Source: Hormiphora californensis (lineage: Eukaryota > Ctenophora > Tentaculata > Cydippida > Pleurobrachiidae). From it: a DNA stretch of 64,000 nucleotides. The position numbers were made by a program, and so were the translations under genes. The stretch is from NCBI GenBank assembly GCA_020137815.1, contig CM035355.1, positions 7,803,771-7,867,770 on the forward strand. The letters run 5' to 3'. The stretch's first letter is position 1. The number at the start of each line of letters is the position of its first letter. The notes under the pieces were generated by a model. That model was not told the DNA's origin. It searched no databases and saw only the letters and a list, made by a program, of their open reading frames with translations. Shown here piece by piece: positions 1 through 12,267 of this stretch.

Positions 1-213
1 AGATAGAGAGAGAGATAGAGAGAGAGAGGGAGAGAGAGTGAGTGAGTGAGTGAGTGAGTGAGAAAGAGATAAATAAAAGAAAAAGATAGAGAGACTAGCC
101 GAGAGGTGAGAGAGTCGGACATTTAATTGAACGTTTCCTGTGCAATGTGTACTGTTGTGGAGTAGTAGCTTTTGTTGCTCTATCCTGTGAGATGTGCACA
201 CATTGTGTTATCT

Positions 214-302
<89 letters not shown>

Positions 303-2084
303 TTTGTTGTATAGGATCAGAGTTTGTGTTTACTGCTCGTGTACTGTAAATCTTACATCCTTCCTGAAGTTAGAGAATGAGGGAGTTCACCGATTTGGGT
401 GAAAAGGAAAAAGAGTAGAGAGACAGTGAGATTCATCTCTAGATTTACCGGATTTGATATTCTTTGAGTTTTATTCATTTCCAAACTCTTTCCACTATAA
501 CGGTAAATCAAGATTGTAATGGAAATATCAAATATGCAGGAGAAGAAATGTTTCAAGTTCATTGTCCTATTTTACATTCATAACACTATCATTTGATATG
601 TATGAAATCTCTTTCCCTCGTTCTCCCTTTCTGTCCTTCTGTCTTTCTCTCTCTCTCCCTCTCTTTCTCTCTCACTCTCTTTCTCTCTCTACATTTTGAA
701 TGTGTAGCATCGTGTAGTATTACACTGCTGCATCAGTGATCTGTTCAATTGTAGTTGCTACTCATCACTGTTTCTATCCCCCCTCCCCTGTAATCTCTTT
801 GTTTGATGTTCTTGTGCTCTGTTAATTAATACTGTCACCCATACGCTCTGTTTAGTGTTTCCCAAATTTTGGGTGTAAAAACCGATTTGTCTACTATCTA
901 GACTCTAAGTAAAGCTGCTTTGTCTACTAATTATCTAGATAAGACTCTAATTGCCTACTATCTAGACTCATGGCAGACCCACAGGGTGGCACAGTGATGT
1001 CAAACCCAAATAACAGGTAATAGTAGTAAATAGCATCATGAAAGTATGTAGAAATATTGGTAGAATCAGATTATATACTCGTGGAAAATGGACATACTAG
1101 GGGGATTGGGGGGATGTGAATAATTGGGATAGAACCTTATAGGAACACTTGCAGGAAGCCGGTTTTATTTGCTGGAATGATCCCTACCGAACTTCCCCAA
1201 TATATTCCCTGACCCTATTTTACCAACAAAAAAAACCCCAAATTAAGCGAGTTTGTGTGTTATTTCAGCGAGGCTACTGCAACTTCTAGCAGGGACCAGG
1301 CTCGTATGAGGTTCGGTATATATGATTGTATGAATGAAGGGTCATTGTTTGTGAATGGAGGGTTACATCCTCTCTAGTATAGTCTATGAGATGTTTGTGT
1401 TTGGGCTGTATCATTTGTCATTTAAAGGGAGTTTCTTTATTTCTTCTTTTATTTGTGATACAGGGAATTTCTTTATTTCTACTGGGAATTCTATTCTTTT
1501 GTTTGTTAAATTTTGTGTGAATGTTGGGTATTATCTAGGTTGAGTGGAATGTGAGCTGCATGGTGAACTTCTTAGTACCATTAACCACCCAGCTTGGGTA
1601 TAACGGGATACCCCCTCTCGATGAGAGAATATATTGAAGTGCTCACCAGTGTCATGAAATACCGCTACCCCCTTATCCCGTTCTTTATATATTTTACTAC
1701 ACCAGCTATTTCATTACATTTCTACACCATCTGTTACCCCTCAGGATTCGTAGAAAATACAAAAACAAATCACGGCTCAGTCACCGTCAATCGTAAACCA
1801 ATATGATCTCTTTTTGATCTCCCATCACTGATTTCTTATTGAAATTATCTCAGATCTCTCTTATTACTAACTCCCCCTCTCTCTGATCACTGGCATAGCA
1901 TTGAATGACTATCCCCGATTGGGCAGTCTCACTTCACCAATGTGATTCCTATACCCGATTAGTACTTTAAAGACACAGCCATGACTAACAAGATAAATAC
2001 AACCTTATATTGTCCTCTAAGATTCCACTGCCCACAACTCTATTCCCACAACTCTCTATCTAACAATCCCCCAATATCTCACAG
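1..2084. other. Gene-poor stretch with microsatellites
   Basis: Begins with a GA/GAGT-rich simple repeat and contains a pure (TC)n tract at about 231-299 and pyrimidine-rich sequence at 610-690. No convincing exon was found. Upstream exons and the promoter of the iRhom-like gene that follows probably lie here or before the window, because the first recognised exon begins at a splice acceptor. Confidence 0.5.
231..299. repeat. (TC)n microsatellite
   Basis: Uninterrupted TC dinucleotides. The Leu/Ser-rich reading frame across it is an artefact of the repeat. Confidence 0.95.
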
Positions 2085-2644
2085 GGAGGCAATGGCAGCG
2101 TTTGCGGGCGGGCAACGTTCAGCCACCATCAACCAAAACAATTGGAACAAGAAATTCCAAACTATGCGGGCCAACAAGCTAAAAACGAGTGTTGTCGAAC
2201 AGAACAGGCAGAATACAGGCAACCTGGACAGGGATAGGAGACCTGGTGCAATGACAATGATGAAGAACTTTTACACTGGGTACAAAAACGTAAGTTCACT
2301 TTACTTTGTCAGAACATTTAACAAAGTTTCGTATAATATTGTTTTTACTGCCACCTAACAAATCAAATTGCAAGAGCATGAGAAAGGAAATAAATCAAAA
2401 TTGATCAAAGTTCCATTATATTAGAGTTTTGATTGCATACTGTTGGCGTTGCCTAATAACTATTAGTATAACCCCTATCATCTAAAGCCGGAGACGAGAG
2501 ACCAAACCCTACGACACGGCCGAGCGGTGTCTAAAAAGAGTAATTTCGACACTGGAAAGGGAGGATTCTTCGGAACGGAAGAGGGAGGTCAGCCATCGGG
2601 TGGAAAAGTGTAAGTGTAACCATAATGGATTTAGTGATATTATA

Positions 2645-2739
<95 letters not shown>

Positions 2740-5700
2740 ACTGTTCCACTTCCTTCCTGTTGTTGTTGTTGTTTCCTTCCTGTAATACATGATATTCGGA
2801 CATTATATTCACTGGTTATTATAAAGTTCGTTCTCCCACTAACATAATTGCAGGAAGACTGAGGCTCGGGCCCCTTACTATTATAATATGCCCCCTATAT
2901 ATAATTTCAGTGAGACCGATGTGGGAGATGACCCCTATATATAATTTCAGTGAGACCGATGTGGGAGATGACATGTCCCCTAACATGTCCCCTATATATA
3001 ATTTCAGTGAGACCGATGTGGGAGATGACATGTCCCCTAACATGTCCCCTATATATAATTTCAGTGAGACCGATGTGGGAGATGACATGTCCCCTAACAT
3101 GTCCCCTATATAATTTCAGTGAGACCGATGTGGGAGATGACATGTCCCCTAACATGTCTCCTATATAATTTCAGTGAGACCGATGTGGGAGATGACATGT
3201 CCCCTAACATGCCCCCTATATAATTTCAGTGAGACCGATGTGGGAGATGACCCCTATACAGTCGGACCCCGATTTACCGGGATGCTCGGGGGAAAGGGTT
3301 TTCCCCGGTAAATCGGGGTGCCCGGTATATCGGGGTCAAATACCGTTAAATTCCTATATCGGGGGAAGTTTATCCTCCCGGTAAATCGGGGCTCCGGTAA
3401 ATCGGGGCCCGGTAAATCGGGGTCCGACTGTATATAATTTCAGTGAGACCGATGTGGGAGATAACATGTCCTATATATAATTTCAGTGAGACCGATGTGG
3501 GAGATGACCCGCTAGGAATCTGGGTGAGGGATTCCTTCGCCGACCTCATGGACCGAGAGTACAAGACGTTATCCAAACTTGCCCCCTGAAGTTAGGAAAC
3601 AACTGAGGGTCAAATATGACAACAGGTAGTATCACAGTGTGTTTTGAATTGTATACCAATAGGTGCAGCTAGCTTTACTCTTCTTATCCTCTCTTCCATC
3701 AAGTCAAATGAGTTTCGGCGACCCTTCTAGACCTCCCTTTTCTTGACCCCCTCCCCCTCTTGACCCCACCCCCTCATTTCAGGCCATATTTCACGTCCTG
3801 GGTGATGTTTGTGAACATTGTGATTCTCGTTATCACCCTAGCAACGCAGAGCATCGCTCCCATTGGATTTACCGACAAGGTACTTTATAAACGGTTTTAA
3901 GCTCGATTCGTTGACTACCTATGTATAAAAGTCGGACCCCGATTGACCGGGATGATCAGGTTTCCGGTAAATCGGGTCCTGGTAAAAAGGAGTCTGGCTG
4001 TACTACGACATAACCTAACCCACTCTCTCTCCTAACCCACTCTCTCGTACTAACCCACTCCGAACCACGCCACTAAACCATCCTCACTCCTTTTTACATT
4101 TTCCACACTACCCTATAATTTCGGAGAGAGGGGGAGGGCCGGGCCAATTATAAATGCCCCCATTCAGGAGACCGATTGGAGTGCCCCGAGGAAGGGGAGG
4201 GAAAAGGGGGGTTAAGGACCCAGAGCGGTATGGGAAAATTCCCGAAGTTAGGAAACTGAGGGTCCAAAGACAAAAGGTAGGTAAAAGTATTTTAACCAAA
4301 AGTCAGCTAGGGTTTTTAAAACCCTCCTAAGGGCAAATGAGTTCGGGACCTTTGAAACCCCCCCACAGTACCCCCCCCTTACAAATCCCCAATTAATGGA
4401 AACCCAAAAAATTAACCAACCCACAGCAAAAAATTTTTCCCCTTTGGGCCCCCCCTCCCCCCTCTGACCCCTCCCCCTTCTAGACACAAAAAATTGACCC
4501 CCCCCCAATTTAGGACAAAATTTCAAATTGGGGAGTTAACATTGTGTTTGTATCACAAAGGGGGAATGCTCCATTGGATTTCCAAAACTTTAAACGGTTT
4601 TCTCTTGTTGAAAAAGCACCCGTTGCTGTTGTGGTGGGCCATTGGGTATGGTGGGAAAAGGGTCGACAAAAAACGAAGAACCCAGAGGAACCACACGCAA
4701 AAAACCGGTCTCTAACCCCCGCCCCCAATCCCTCAACCCTCAATATCCGAACAACTCGGGTTGACAGTGGGATAACCGGACCAATAACTTCGGATTGGGG
4801 CCAGATTCACAGTACTATTCAAACCCGGGTGCCAAAGTATGCCCCCTGTATGAGAAAAGATCAGGTATACTTTACTGGGAAGAACTATTTTAGGCATACT
4901 TACAAAGGCAAAGAAATCAATACACACATCAGAACCGTATAGTAGAGTCGATAACTACATCGACCTCTCCCAATTGTTCCAGTTTTTGTCACATCTGTTT
5001 GGAGCCTCGACACGACCTCTAAACAGGTGTTACTTTTTCACAAACTGTTTTCAGCATGGTGTAATCAGCATTTGAAATGTTGCTGATCATAACAAAAAAC
5101 CAGACTAAATTTTTCGACTTGGGTTAAAACCATGGGTGTCAAAAGTTAGCTCTAGGTCTCCTGAGTAACCATCCGGAGACTCTAAGAGATATTTCAAGCC
5201 GTTCTCCCGTAATCATTAATCCCGGTGGAGAAAAAAATACAATGCGGACGTACGTGAGCGCTGGCAGGCTGTTTACATGTTATTGTATGTCTCTCACTCT
5301 CTCTGGAAAAACCGCACGTGCGGTTGCGCCGCGCGAGATAACTCTTTCTCAAGGGGGAGAAAAGAGAGAGACGCACATTAACGTTATACATTAAAGTTGA
5401 GGTTGTAGGCAATTGCACGTACGTCCATACTCAAATATGTGCTCTACCGGGATTAATGATTACAGGAGAACGGCTTGAAATATCTCTTAGAGTCTCCGGA
5501 TGGTTACTCAGGGGACCTAGAGCTAACTTTTGACACCCATGGTTTTACCCCAAGTTGAAAAAATTTAGTCAGGTTTTTGTTATGATCAGCAACATTTCAA
5601 CTGCTGATTACACCAAGATGAAAACAGTTTGTGAAAAAGTAACACCTGTTTAGAGGTCGTGTCGAGGCTCCAAACAGATGTGACAAAAACTGGAACAATT

Positions 5701-6143
5701 GGGAGAGGTCGATGTAGTTATCGACTCTACTAGTACACACTAAGGACCCCACACAGCGTCTGCTGCAGCTAAGGGGCCCAACATGAGCAACATGTTGTAT
5801 TGATCCCCACACAACCAACTCCCTGCAACTACAATAACGTGTACTCTAGCTGACCTCACGAATGGTTTAAATCCTCTCCAACTTTCTGTGCGGCCAACTC
5901 CTATAGCTCCCATTACCCTCTCATTTCTTTAGTCAGATTATCTTATCCGCAGCACCCCTCACTTTCCTCTCCCATCAGGAATGGTTTGATAGTATTGACA
6001 GAGACACGGTCACCGAAGACAAGGGCGGTTGCTGTGTCCGTAACGACTTGAATGTGTGCTGGCAGACACAGGCAACCGATTGTACTTCCACATTCGCTAC
6101 ATTCTATGACGACAAGGTAGGTGATATGAACTCTCCTTTTCTT

Positions 6144-6197
<54 letters not shown>

Positions 6198-6207
6198 CTC
6201 TCTATCT

Positions 6208-6255
<48 letters not shown>

Positions 6256-9123
6256 TTCTCTTTCTCTCTCTCTCTCCACTACAACAACACTAGGTGTGTG
6301 GTCTGGATGAGTCAGGGTGTACCAACACCGCGTACAGCAACACGACCCTTTGGGAGGGAGCATACTCAACCTGGCCTAACTGCCCCGTAAGTGTTCTGTG
6401 GTGATGAAGAATTTATATATTCCGAATTATTCATCTGGTACAGATTGCAGAACAATATAATGCAGTCAGCCTAATATTGTAGTGTGGACTGTATTGTTCT
6501 GTACTACCCAGATTTACAGTTGAGCAGCCTTTGGTTGATGTGGTATAGGAACTGTTTTTCTGGTGTACATTAGAAAACTGCACTCTCGGTAAATTACACA
6601 TTAAAGTTACACATGTCGCTGTGGAGAGACATGCACATTGCACAGAGAGCGTTCGTTAAGACTGTTTCGTTCTTCGCATGCAATATAGTATCCGAGTCTG
6701 AGTGAGTGAGATTGAGCGAGATGAGAGTCTCAGTTGAAGTCTTTGATCTTTGAGTAGAGAATTGTGTGTAAGACATAACACGCAGGACATGTTGTAGTAT
6801 TTCTAGAAAAGTAATGGGTGTCCAGAATTGGGTAATCAAAGTGGTGGAAATAATTGCTTTTATCTCTAACCCTAACCCCTCCCATCTAACCCCCTGCTCA
6901 GTCCGCCCCTCTAACCCCTGCTCTTCCTAGATTTCAGAAGAAAACAGGGGTAACGCCACCCTACCCACCCTAAAGTGTGAGGTATCAGCCAGACCCTGCT
7001 GTGTAGGTCTACAGGGAGAATGCCTGATCATATCGCAGGAGGAGTGTGAATTTAGACAAGGATTCTTTCACGAGGAAAATACCCTGTGTAGTCAGGTACA
7101 TAAAGTTGATATTTCTTGAATATTTTATCGGGCTCAAATTGTAACCCCGAGAAGCCCAGTAAATTAGTAGGAGGTGCATGTAAATACATTCCTCCTTCTA
7201 GCAAGTTTAAAGGATATATCTCGTTGAATATATAATTCATGTAAGATCCTGCTTGTCTCATATAAGACCCTCCTCTTCGCACCGGGCCGAAGGTTGCGCG
7301 ATGTACATTGTACAGTCAGTGTCTGACAAGATCCCTGTCCTAGGTGAGTTGTATCACTGAGATCTGTGGACTGTCTGGATTCTTGTTTGACGACATTCCC
7401 GATCAGTTCTACCGGGCACTACTACCCACTTTCATGCACGCAGGAGTTGTCCATCTCCTAATCACGTGAGTCAAAGGAATAGAGCCGAACTAAATAGCGT
7501 TGTTAGGGCCGCTAAATAGCGCTATATTTGGTGATAAGATTCTCAAGCCACATAGACTCGTCATCATGTAGATTGTAGCTCTGGAAACATTTATTGATTT
7601 AACTAAGGATCTGCCAAGGGGGATGTATACATTTCCAAACCTCTAAAACTATATCCCTCAGGCTCGTGTTCCAAGCAACGATTCTCCGAGACCAAGAGAA
7701 GTTTGCCGGTTGGTGGCGAATTGGATTTATCTACATGTGCAGTGGAATTGGAGGAACTATGCTCTCAGCCATTCTCATCCCATACATGCCTGAGGTAAAT
7801 TAGTTTTGGTGTTTAACCAAATCAGACCATTATTTGCTCGACCCTCTACTTCTTTTCTTCAAAAAGGAGGGGGTCTACCGCGACCGCTCATTGTTGGTTT
7901 TGGGTGTCATGTATGGAAGGCGCGAACACGTTTAGCATAGCGTGTGTTGCGCGGCAAATGTATCAAGTTTCGCGCGCGCGGTAATGACCGGTTTCAGTGA
8001 CAATGTCAGTGACAAATTCAGCTCTGAAATGACAGGCAGTAGACAGTAGACAGATCGTGACAATACTTATCAGTGTTCTAGTCCATAGGGGTAAATTAGT
8101 ACAATTCCTATCGAACACATGTCACAGATTATTATTGTGACACCAATTACCAAAAATAGCCTGAACCTACAAAACAACAAAGAAGAATAAGAACTCTACT
8201 AAAACTGTCCATGCTGTCTCCAAGAAAAACATTTCAAACTTCCTCCCCTCGTCAGGTCGGTGCGTCTGGTGCTCTATACGGTATCCTAGCCTCCCTTCTC
8301 GTTGAAGTGGTTGTCAACTGGAAGATTTACAAGAACCCATGTATTGAGTTGACCAAACTGCTCCTCCTCCTAGCCATCCTCTTCCTTGTTGGACTTCTGC
8401 CCTGGATTGATAACTTTGCTCACATTGGAGGGTGAGTTGTAGAAAACAGCGGGTTGGTAATCCCCCGACTCCATCTCTAAATCGCCCATGGGCCATACCC
8501 CACCTCATATCTAACCCTAACTAACTCCCTCCCTCCCTCCCCAGATTTGTGTTTGGATTCCTCACTGCCTTTGTAGTTCTGCCCCACATTAATTATAGTG
8601 CCGAGGACAGGATTGCTAAACTAGTCGTCCAGATAGTCTGTGGAATTCTCGCTGTTGTTCTCTTCGCTCTTCTCTTCATTGTCTTCTATCTTGCCCAGGT
8701 AAAATTATACTGGTAAAATATGAAGTAGGTCAAATGTACATAGTACTACAGTTCCTTAGTTTGAAGAACAATGATTTAGTCAGGAACCGACCGAATCAGG
8801 AAATACTGGTCCCTGATTGGCTGATAACCAGTCACGTGACCTAAATAACGAGTTCTGATTGGTTGTTTACTTGTTTTGGTCGGTTCCTGATTTAGTTAAC
8901 TGAATTATATATCAGTAGTATGTATTTCCGCTAATATACAAATGTTACTCTTACTCGACTTGTATGATTGTTGTAGTGCTAATGATCTCCAAATCTAACA
9001 TGCCCCTCTCTCTTTCCACAGGGAAGTGAGTGTGAGAACTGCTCATTCCTCAACTGTATCCCTTTCACGGAATCCTTCTGCCAAGATTCCACCATGAATC
9101 TGAGACCTCGAGTTGGCAACTAA
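2085..9123 (+). CDS. iRhom-architecture rhomboid protein with intact Ser/His dyad (5' end not found)
   Basis: Polytopic membrane protein of the rhomboid superfamily. Exons seen: 2085-2289, 2488-2609, 3487-3625, 3783-3879, about 4760-4864, 5979-6116, 6294-6386, 6931-7095, 7344-7465, 7662-7794, 8256-8431, 8545-8698, 9022-9123. From 5979 onward all are phase-consistent with GT-AG introns. Order: cytoplasmic N-region; first membrane segment (exon 3783, YFTSWVMFV); a cysteine-rich luminal iRhom homology domain (KYAPCMRKD, GGCCVRND, RPCCVG); then the rhomboid core. Known iRhoms are pseudoproteases with GPxG in place of GxSG. Here the core reads VGASGALYG and later PWIDNFAHIGG, so both catalytic Ser and His are present. 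The last exon ends in CIPFTESFC, as iRhoms do. Exon 3487-3625 carries one extra C (run at 3582-3586) that breaks frame. The 4760 exon start is uncertain because a scrambled duplicate precedes it. AATAAA lies at 9507. Confidence 0.88.
2645..2736. repeat. (TC)n microsatellite in iRhom-like intron
   Basis: Near-perfect TC tract directly after the 2488-2609 exon donor. Confidence 0.95.
2890..3509 (+). repeat. Tandem repeat carrying an exon start and its acceptor
   Basis: About eight copies of a 41-59 bp unit containing TATAATTTCAG followed by TGAGACCGATGTGGGAGATG. The last copy runs directly into coding sequence of the iRhom-like gene (ETDVGDD then PLGIWVRD). Some copies have lost TA and so shift frame. 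The array is split by a pogo-type MITE at 3259-3430. The unit can be read either as coding (PIYNFSETDVGDD) or as a 3' splice site. Confidence 0.85.
3259..3430. mobile_element. pogo/Tigger-like MITE, copy 1
   Basis: 172-bp element ending in CAGTCGGACCCCGATTTACC and its inverse, with TA on both sides (3257-3258, 3431-3432). TA target and CAGT ends are typical of the pogo branch of Tc1/mariner. It is inserted inside the tandem repeat of the iRhom-like gene. A reverse-complement copy of identical length is at 62986-63157. Confidence 0.85.
3931..4003. mobile_element. Decayed remnant of the same pogo-type MITE
   Basis: Begins GTCGGACCCCGATTGACCGG and ends in a diverged GTAAAAAGGAGTCTGGCTGTA. The interior is shortened. 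Confidence 0.55.
4100..4740. repeat. Degraded second copy of 3540-3990
   Basis: Collinear but corrupted match to the upstream region: GAAGTTAGGAAAC followed by TGAGGGTC, CAAATGAGTT, a C-rich block, ACATTGTG and CATTGGATTT recur in the same order. The copy is full of lengthened homopolymers (C, G, A runs). It looks more like low-quality sequence placed as a tandem duplicate than like an evolved paralogue. It obscures the start of the next iRhom-like exon. Confidence 0.65.
4940..5732. mobile_element. 793-bp long-TIR element
   Basis: Two ~287-bp near-identical inverted arms (4940-5226 and 5446-5732) beginning TAGTAGAGTCGATAACTAC surround a 219-bp non-coding centre. GTA lies on both outer sides, a possible 3-bp target duplication. 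No transposase frame is present, so it is a non-autonomous or foldback-type element in an intron of the iRhom-like gene. Superfamily not assigned. Confidence 0.85.
6140..6280. repeat. (TC)n-rich pyrimidine tract before an acceptor
   Basis: Long TC/TTTC tract a few bases upstream of the acceptor at 6291-6293. It serves as an extreme polypyrimidine tract for the iRhom-like exon 6294-6386. Confidence 0.9.
8781..8889. mobile_element. hAT-type MITE, copy 1
   Basis: 109-bp element with inverted ends CAGGAACCGACCGAA and TTGGTCGGTTCCTG. It is flanked by GATTTAGT on both sides, an 8-bp target duplication as made by hAT transposases. It sits in an intron of the iRhom-like gene. Further copies are at 30607, 32127, 39936, 46272 and 46671. 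Confidence 0.85.
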
Positions 9124-10091
9124 ACACGCTGTTACCATGCCGCGTTACCATGGAGATACCGCGTTACCATAGTGATAACACGACCAGGGAGAAAAAGACG
9201 ATATTATTCCACGTATTGAGTGTGTTTGGTTGTTATTGCTAGATATCAAATAATAATAATAGATACAAGGAGCCGGGTGCTATTTTTTGAGATGCAATGA
9301 ATTTATTCATTGTTTTTCAACAACTAAATATGTTTAATACAACGATTTGATAGCTGCACTTATTTATAATATGAGATTTATATGCTGTGAGTGTACTGCG
9401 TTATTTTGTGTATCAAACAACAAAGTGATACAGAGAGTGATATTTTGAAAAAAGGCGGTCATCTAGGTTTTGATTTATTGGAGCATGAGCTAAAATTGTT
9501 GTTTCCAATAAAATGCTAATAATATGAGATTGATGCAGTGCGGGTTGTTTAGTGTAATTTCTGTAGTTCATTTCCCTTTAGACCGAGTTTAATCCGCTGT
9601 GTTTCATACTTTGTCCCCCCAAACAGAACCTTCTTATAACGTGCGCTGGATATTGGAATCTAGTGAGTAAAGGGGGCTAGATCAGATAGCATCAAGCCCC
9701 TCTTGCAAGATCTTGACTCGCTCAGACCCTACCTCTTACGGGGTAAAAGCAGGGTGATGGGTACCGCGAACAGTCCAAATTCAGCCGTTATATCGAGGTT
9801 TTGTTTGCCCCGAAATGTCACTGACCATGATATTGTATGTCAGCTGCAGGTTGGCTGTCTAGTGTCTACCTATAACTATTTCTGACTTCTGTGACTGTCT
9901 GTTTTTAGTGTTTAGCATGTCTGTATCCATGCAGACAATGTCAGTTTCTGTCTGTCTGCCCGTTAATGTTTTTCTAATTTTGTCTGTCTGTACCTAAATG
10001 TCTGCAGACGTCTGGCAGCGCCGACCCGATCCGAGTGCACTATCGCGATTCGCACTACTCGAACTAAGAATCAGAACGGGTCGGGTAGTGC

Positions 10092-10152
10092 ATTGGTCAC
10101 ATTGATAGCTGGATCGATCTCACAGAGCGAGAATAGGTTGCAATGGATCCAA
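10092..10152. repeat. Short dispersed repeat, copy 1
   Basis: TTGGTCACATTGAT through GAATAGGTTGCAATGG and ATCCAA. Its ends are weakly inverted (TTGG/CCAA). Other copies are at 10272, 20735 and 25272. Confidence 0.65.
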
Positions 10153-10271
10153 GGTAGTACAGTGGTTGACATGTTCCCAGGCCCAGTCTGTCGGCTCTCA
10201 CGCCGGGCCGAAAAGCCCTGTAGCTGTGTGACAGACTGCGTAGCATGGCAAGGTCTCCTATAAATTATGGC

Positions 10272-10334
10272 TTTGGCCACATTGATGCCTGAGTGAGATC
10301 GAGGTCGCGCAGAATAGGTTGCAATGGAGCCAAA
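10272..10334. repeat. Short dispersed repeat, copy 2
   Basis: TTTGGCCACATTGAT, then TGAGTGAGATCGAGGTCGCG, GAATAGGTTGCAATGG and AGCCAAA. The inverted ends suggest a small MITE. Confidence 0.75.
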
Positions 10335-11427
10335 TTATGGCTCTCATCGGGTCGACGCCGCCAGGCAGTATTTATGGCCGTTTCGTCATGACTGACTCAC
10401 TTCCACCACCATTGCCATGCACAAGTTGGTTTCTATAGCTGATAATAATACGATCACTAGGTTTGATGAATATTTCACTTTCTATTGTTTTGTGTTACCA
10501 TGTTACCATGACAACTTGGAAACAAAGCAACATGTACCTGGCAGCCTGCATGTACCTAAATTCAGTATAATAGCTTGGCTAGTGGCTACGTCACTTTTTA
10601 AATTTTTGTGCTACATAAACTCGTGACGCAAAAGAAGGACGCAAGCTAGTACTTATTGGTTCATTTCTATCATGCATGTTGAAAGATTTGCTCTTTTCAC
10701 TCGGGCCCTCCCCTGAATCCTGATCCCTCTTTGTCTCGTCACAACTCATTGCACTTAAGAGCTGGGAGGGGTACCAGCGTCCAGCATTTCTTGATTCATA
10801 CTCTCGCCCTCTAGAGAGAGGCTTCTCTTTCCCTTTATCTCTATCCCTCTCTCTCCCTCTCTCTCTCCCTCTCGTTTCTCTCAGTCTCACCCTCATCCAC
10901 TCTCTCTCTCTCTCATTCTCATACTGGCTCGTCGAGCATTATCGACAGTGTCCTCAGCTATCATGCATAATAAAAGTCGTGAATGCTCCTCGTCCCCCAC
11001 GGTCTGTTAAAAATAGTGCCTCGTTCTCTCATTATTATCTCGCTACCTTCTCTAAATCTCTGTTCCTCGCTCTCTTAATGTCTGTTCCTCTCAGTCGAGT
11101 TTCTCACGATCACATCTCTCTGTGAGAGTGTGTGTTCTTGTAAAGTCTTTGCCGACGGTCGTTCCATCTGATTCATTTTGTACTCGCAGTTCAACTTGTC
11201 TGTTGTAGTGTTGTACTTGTAGTTGAATGTACCCTAACTTAGGGCGCAAGTAGTACTGAAGACAATTTCGAAGATTTTATCTAATTGGGGCTGGTGGAAG
11301 AATCGGTGGAAGAATCGCACTTCGCGTCTGAAAAAGTTGAAGCCCTCCCAAGACGACCCAGACCCAATTGGCCAATTGCCCATGCATGTTCAGCTAAACT
11401 TGTAATGCAAACTCATTTTATCTCAGG

Positions 11428-12267
11428 ATGGAGCTAGTAGCAGTAGAAACTGTATCGGACAAGGACAGTAAATGCAGGAAGAGAAAGAGATCCGTATCCC
11501 CAAACGGAAACTCCCAAAAGAAATCGACCTGCCTCCCTCAACTCATCGCTAAACATGGAGGTGAAGAGGTAAACAGAATATATTGTTTCTTGGAATGTCT
11601 ATCATTTCTTTGGACCAAAATAATTTGGATCTCACTTTCGTGATGCCGATGGTCAAATATATTGGTCCCAGGAATTTTTTATCGTAATTTACTGCACTTT
11701 ACAAGAAGTTCTTGTAAAATCGCAGAAGCTCAAATTGCTACTTGAGCATTGTATCACAACATCATCATGCTGTTAAGCAGTGCATGCTGTGTGAATGCAA
11801 TCTGCTCTATGAACTATCCGGATAGAGAAGGCAGCTTCTCAAGAACAGATTTGAGTATCAAATGTGAAATCAAAATGATCATTTTTCTCTCTGTTTCAAT
11901 TTCATTTCTCTCTCTGTTTCAATTTCATTTCTCTCTCTGTTTCTGATCTCCTATATCTCTGTGACTATGCAAATGATCATACTTTCAGTATTTTCTCTCT
12001 GTCTCCAATATCCTCTTCTCCCCCTTGCAGGTCACACCCAACACAGAAACCTCCAAAAGTAACGGCCGATCCAAAGCTAGTACCTCCAGTACGAGGGAGA
12101 AACTACCAGTGATTGCAGAGAACGGGAAAGGAAACGGAGTGGGAGCCAAGAGTCCGACTAAGAATGGTGCTAGAAATGGGGACGGAGCTTCCGCAGCTGT
12201 GGATCTGCCCCTTGTTCTGCCTTCAGTGGATTCCAAGACAACACGACGGTCTTCGCGTAGGGGATGA
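11428..12267 (+). CDS. Small basic low-complexity protein, 125 aa
   Basis: Two exons, 11428-11568 and 12031-12267, joined by a phase-0 GT-AG intron. The start ATG follows an AG acceptor by one base, so an upstream non-coding exon is likely. The protein has a basic stretch near residues 16-21 (CRKRKR) and is Ser/Lys/Asn/Gly-rich throughout. It ends in a basic TTRRSSRRG tail and has no membrane segment or recognisable fold. The basic clusters could be nuclear-localisation signals (inference). I do not recognise the family. Support comes from consistent splice sites and open phase in both exons. Real expression is unproven. Confidence 0.55.

Larger units (their letters stand above)
9124..11426. 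other. 3' UTR and intergenic region
   Basis: Holds the iRhom-like 3' UTR (AATAAA at 9507-9512), two copies of a short dispersed repeat (10092-10152, 10272-10334) and a TC/CTCC-rich block at 10815-10915. No supported exon. A 5' non-coding exon of the next gene may lie here, because that gene's first coding exon starts just after an AG acceptor. Confidence 0.5.

Noticed and set aside
172-402. Leu/Ser-rich frames over TC tracts (also 2600, 6048, 20193, 20817, 28127, 33411, 40525, 62669)
   Set aside because: They exist only because TC repeats lack stops; no splice or homology support.
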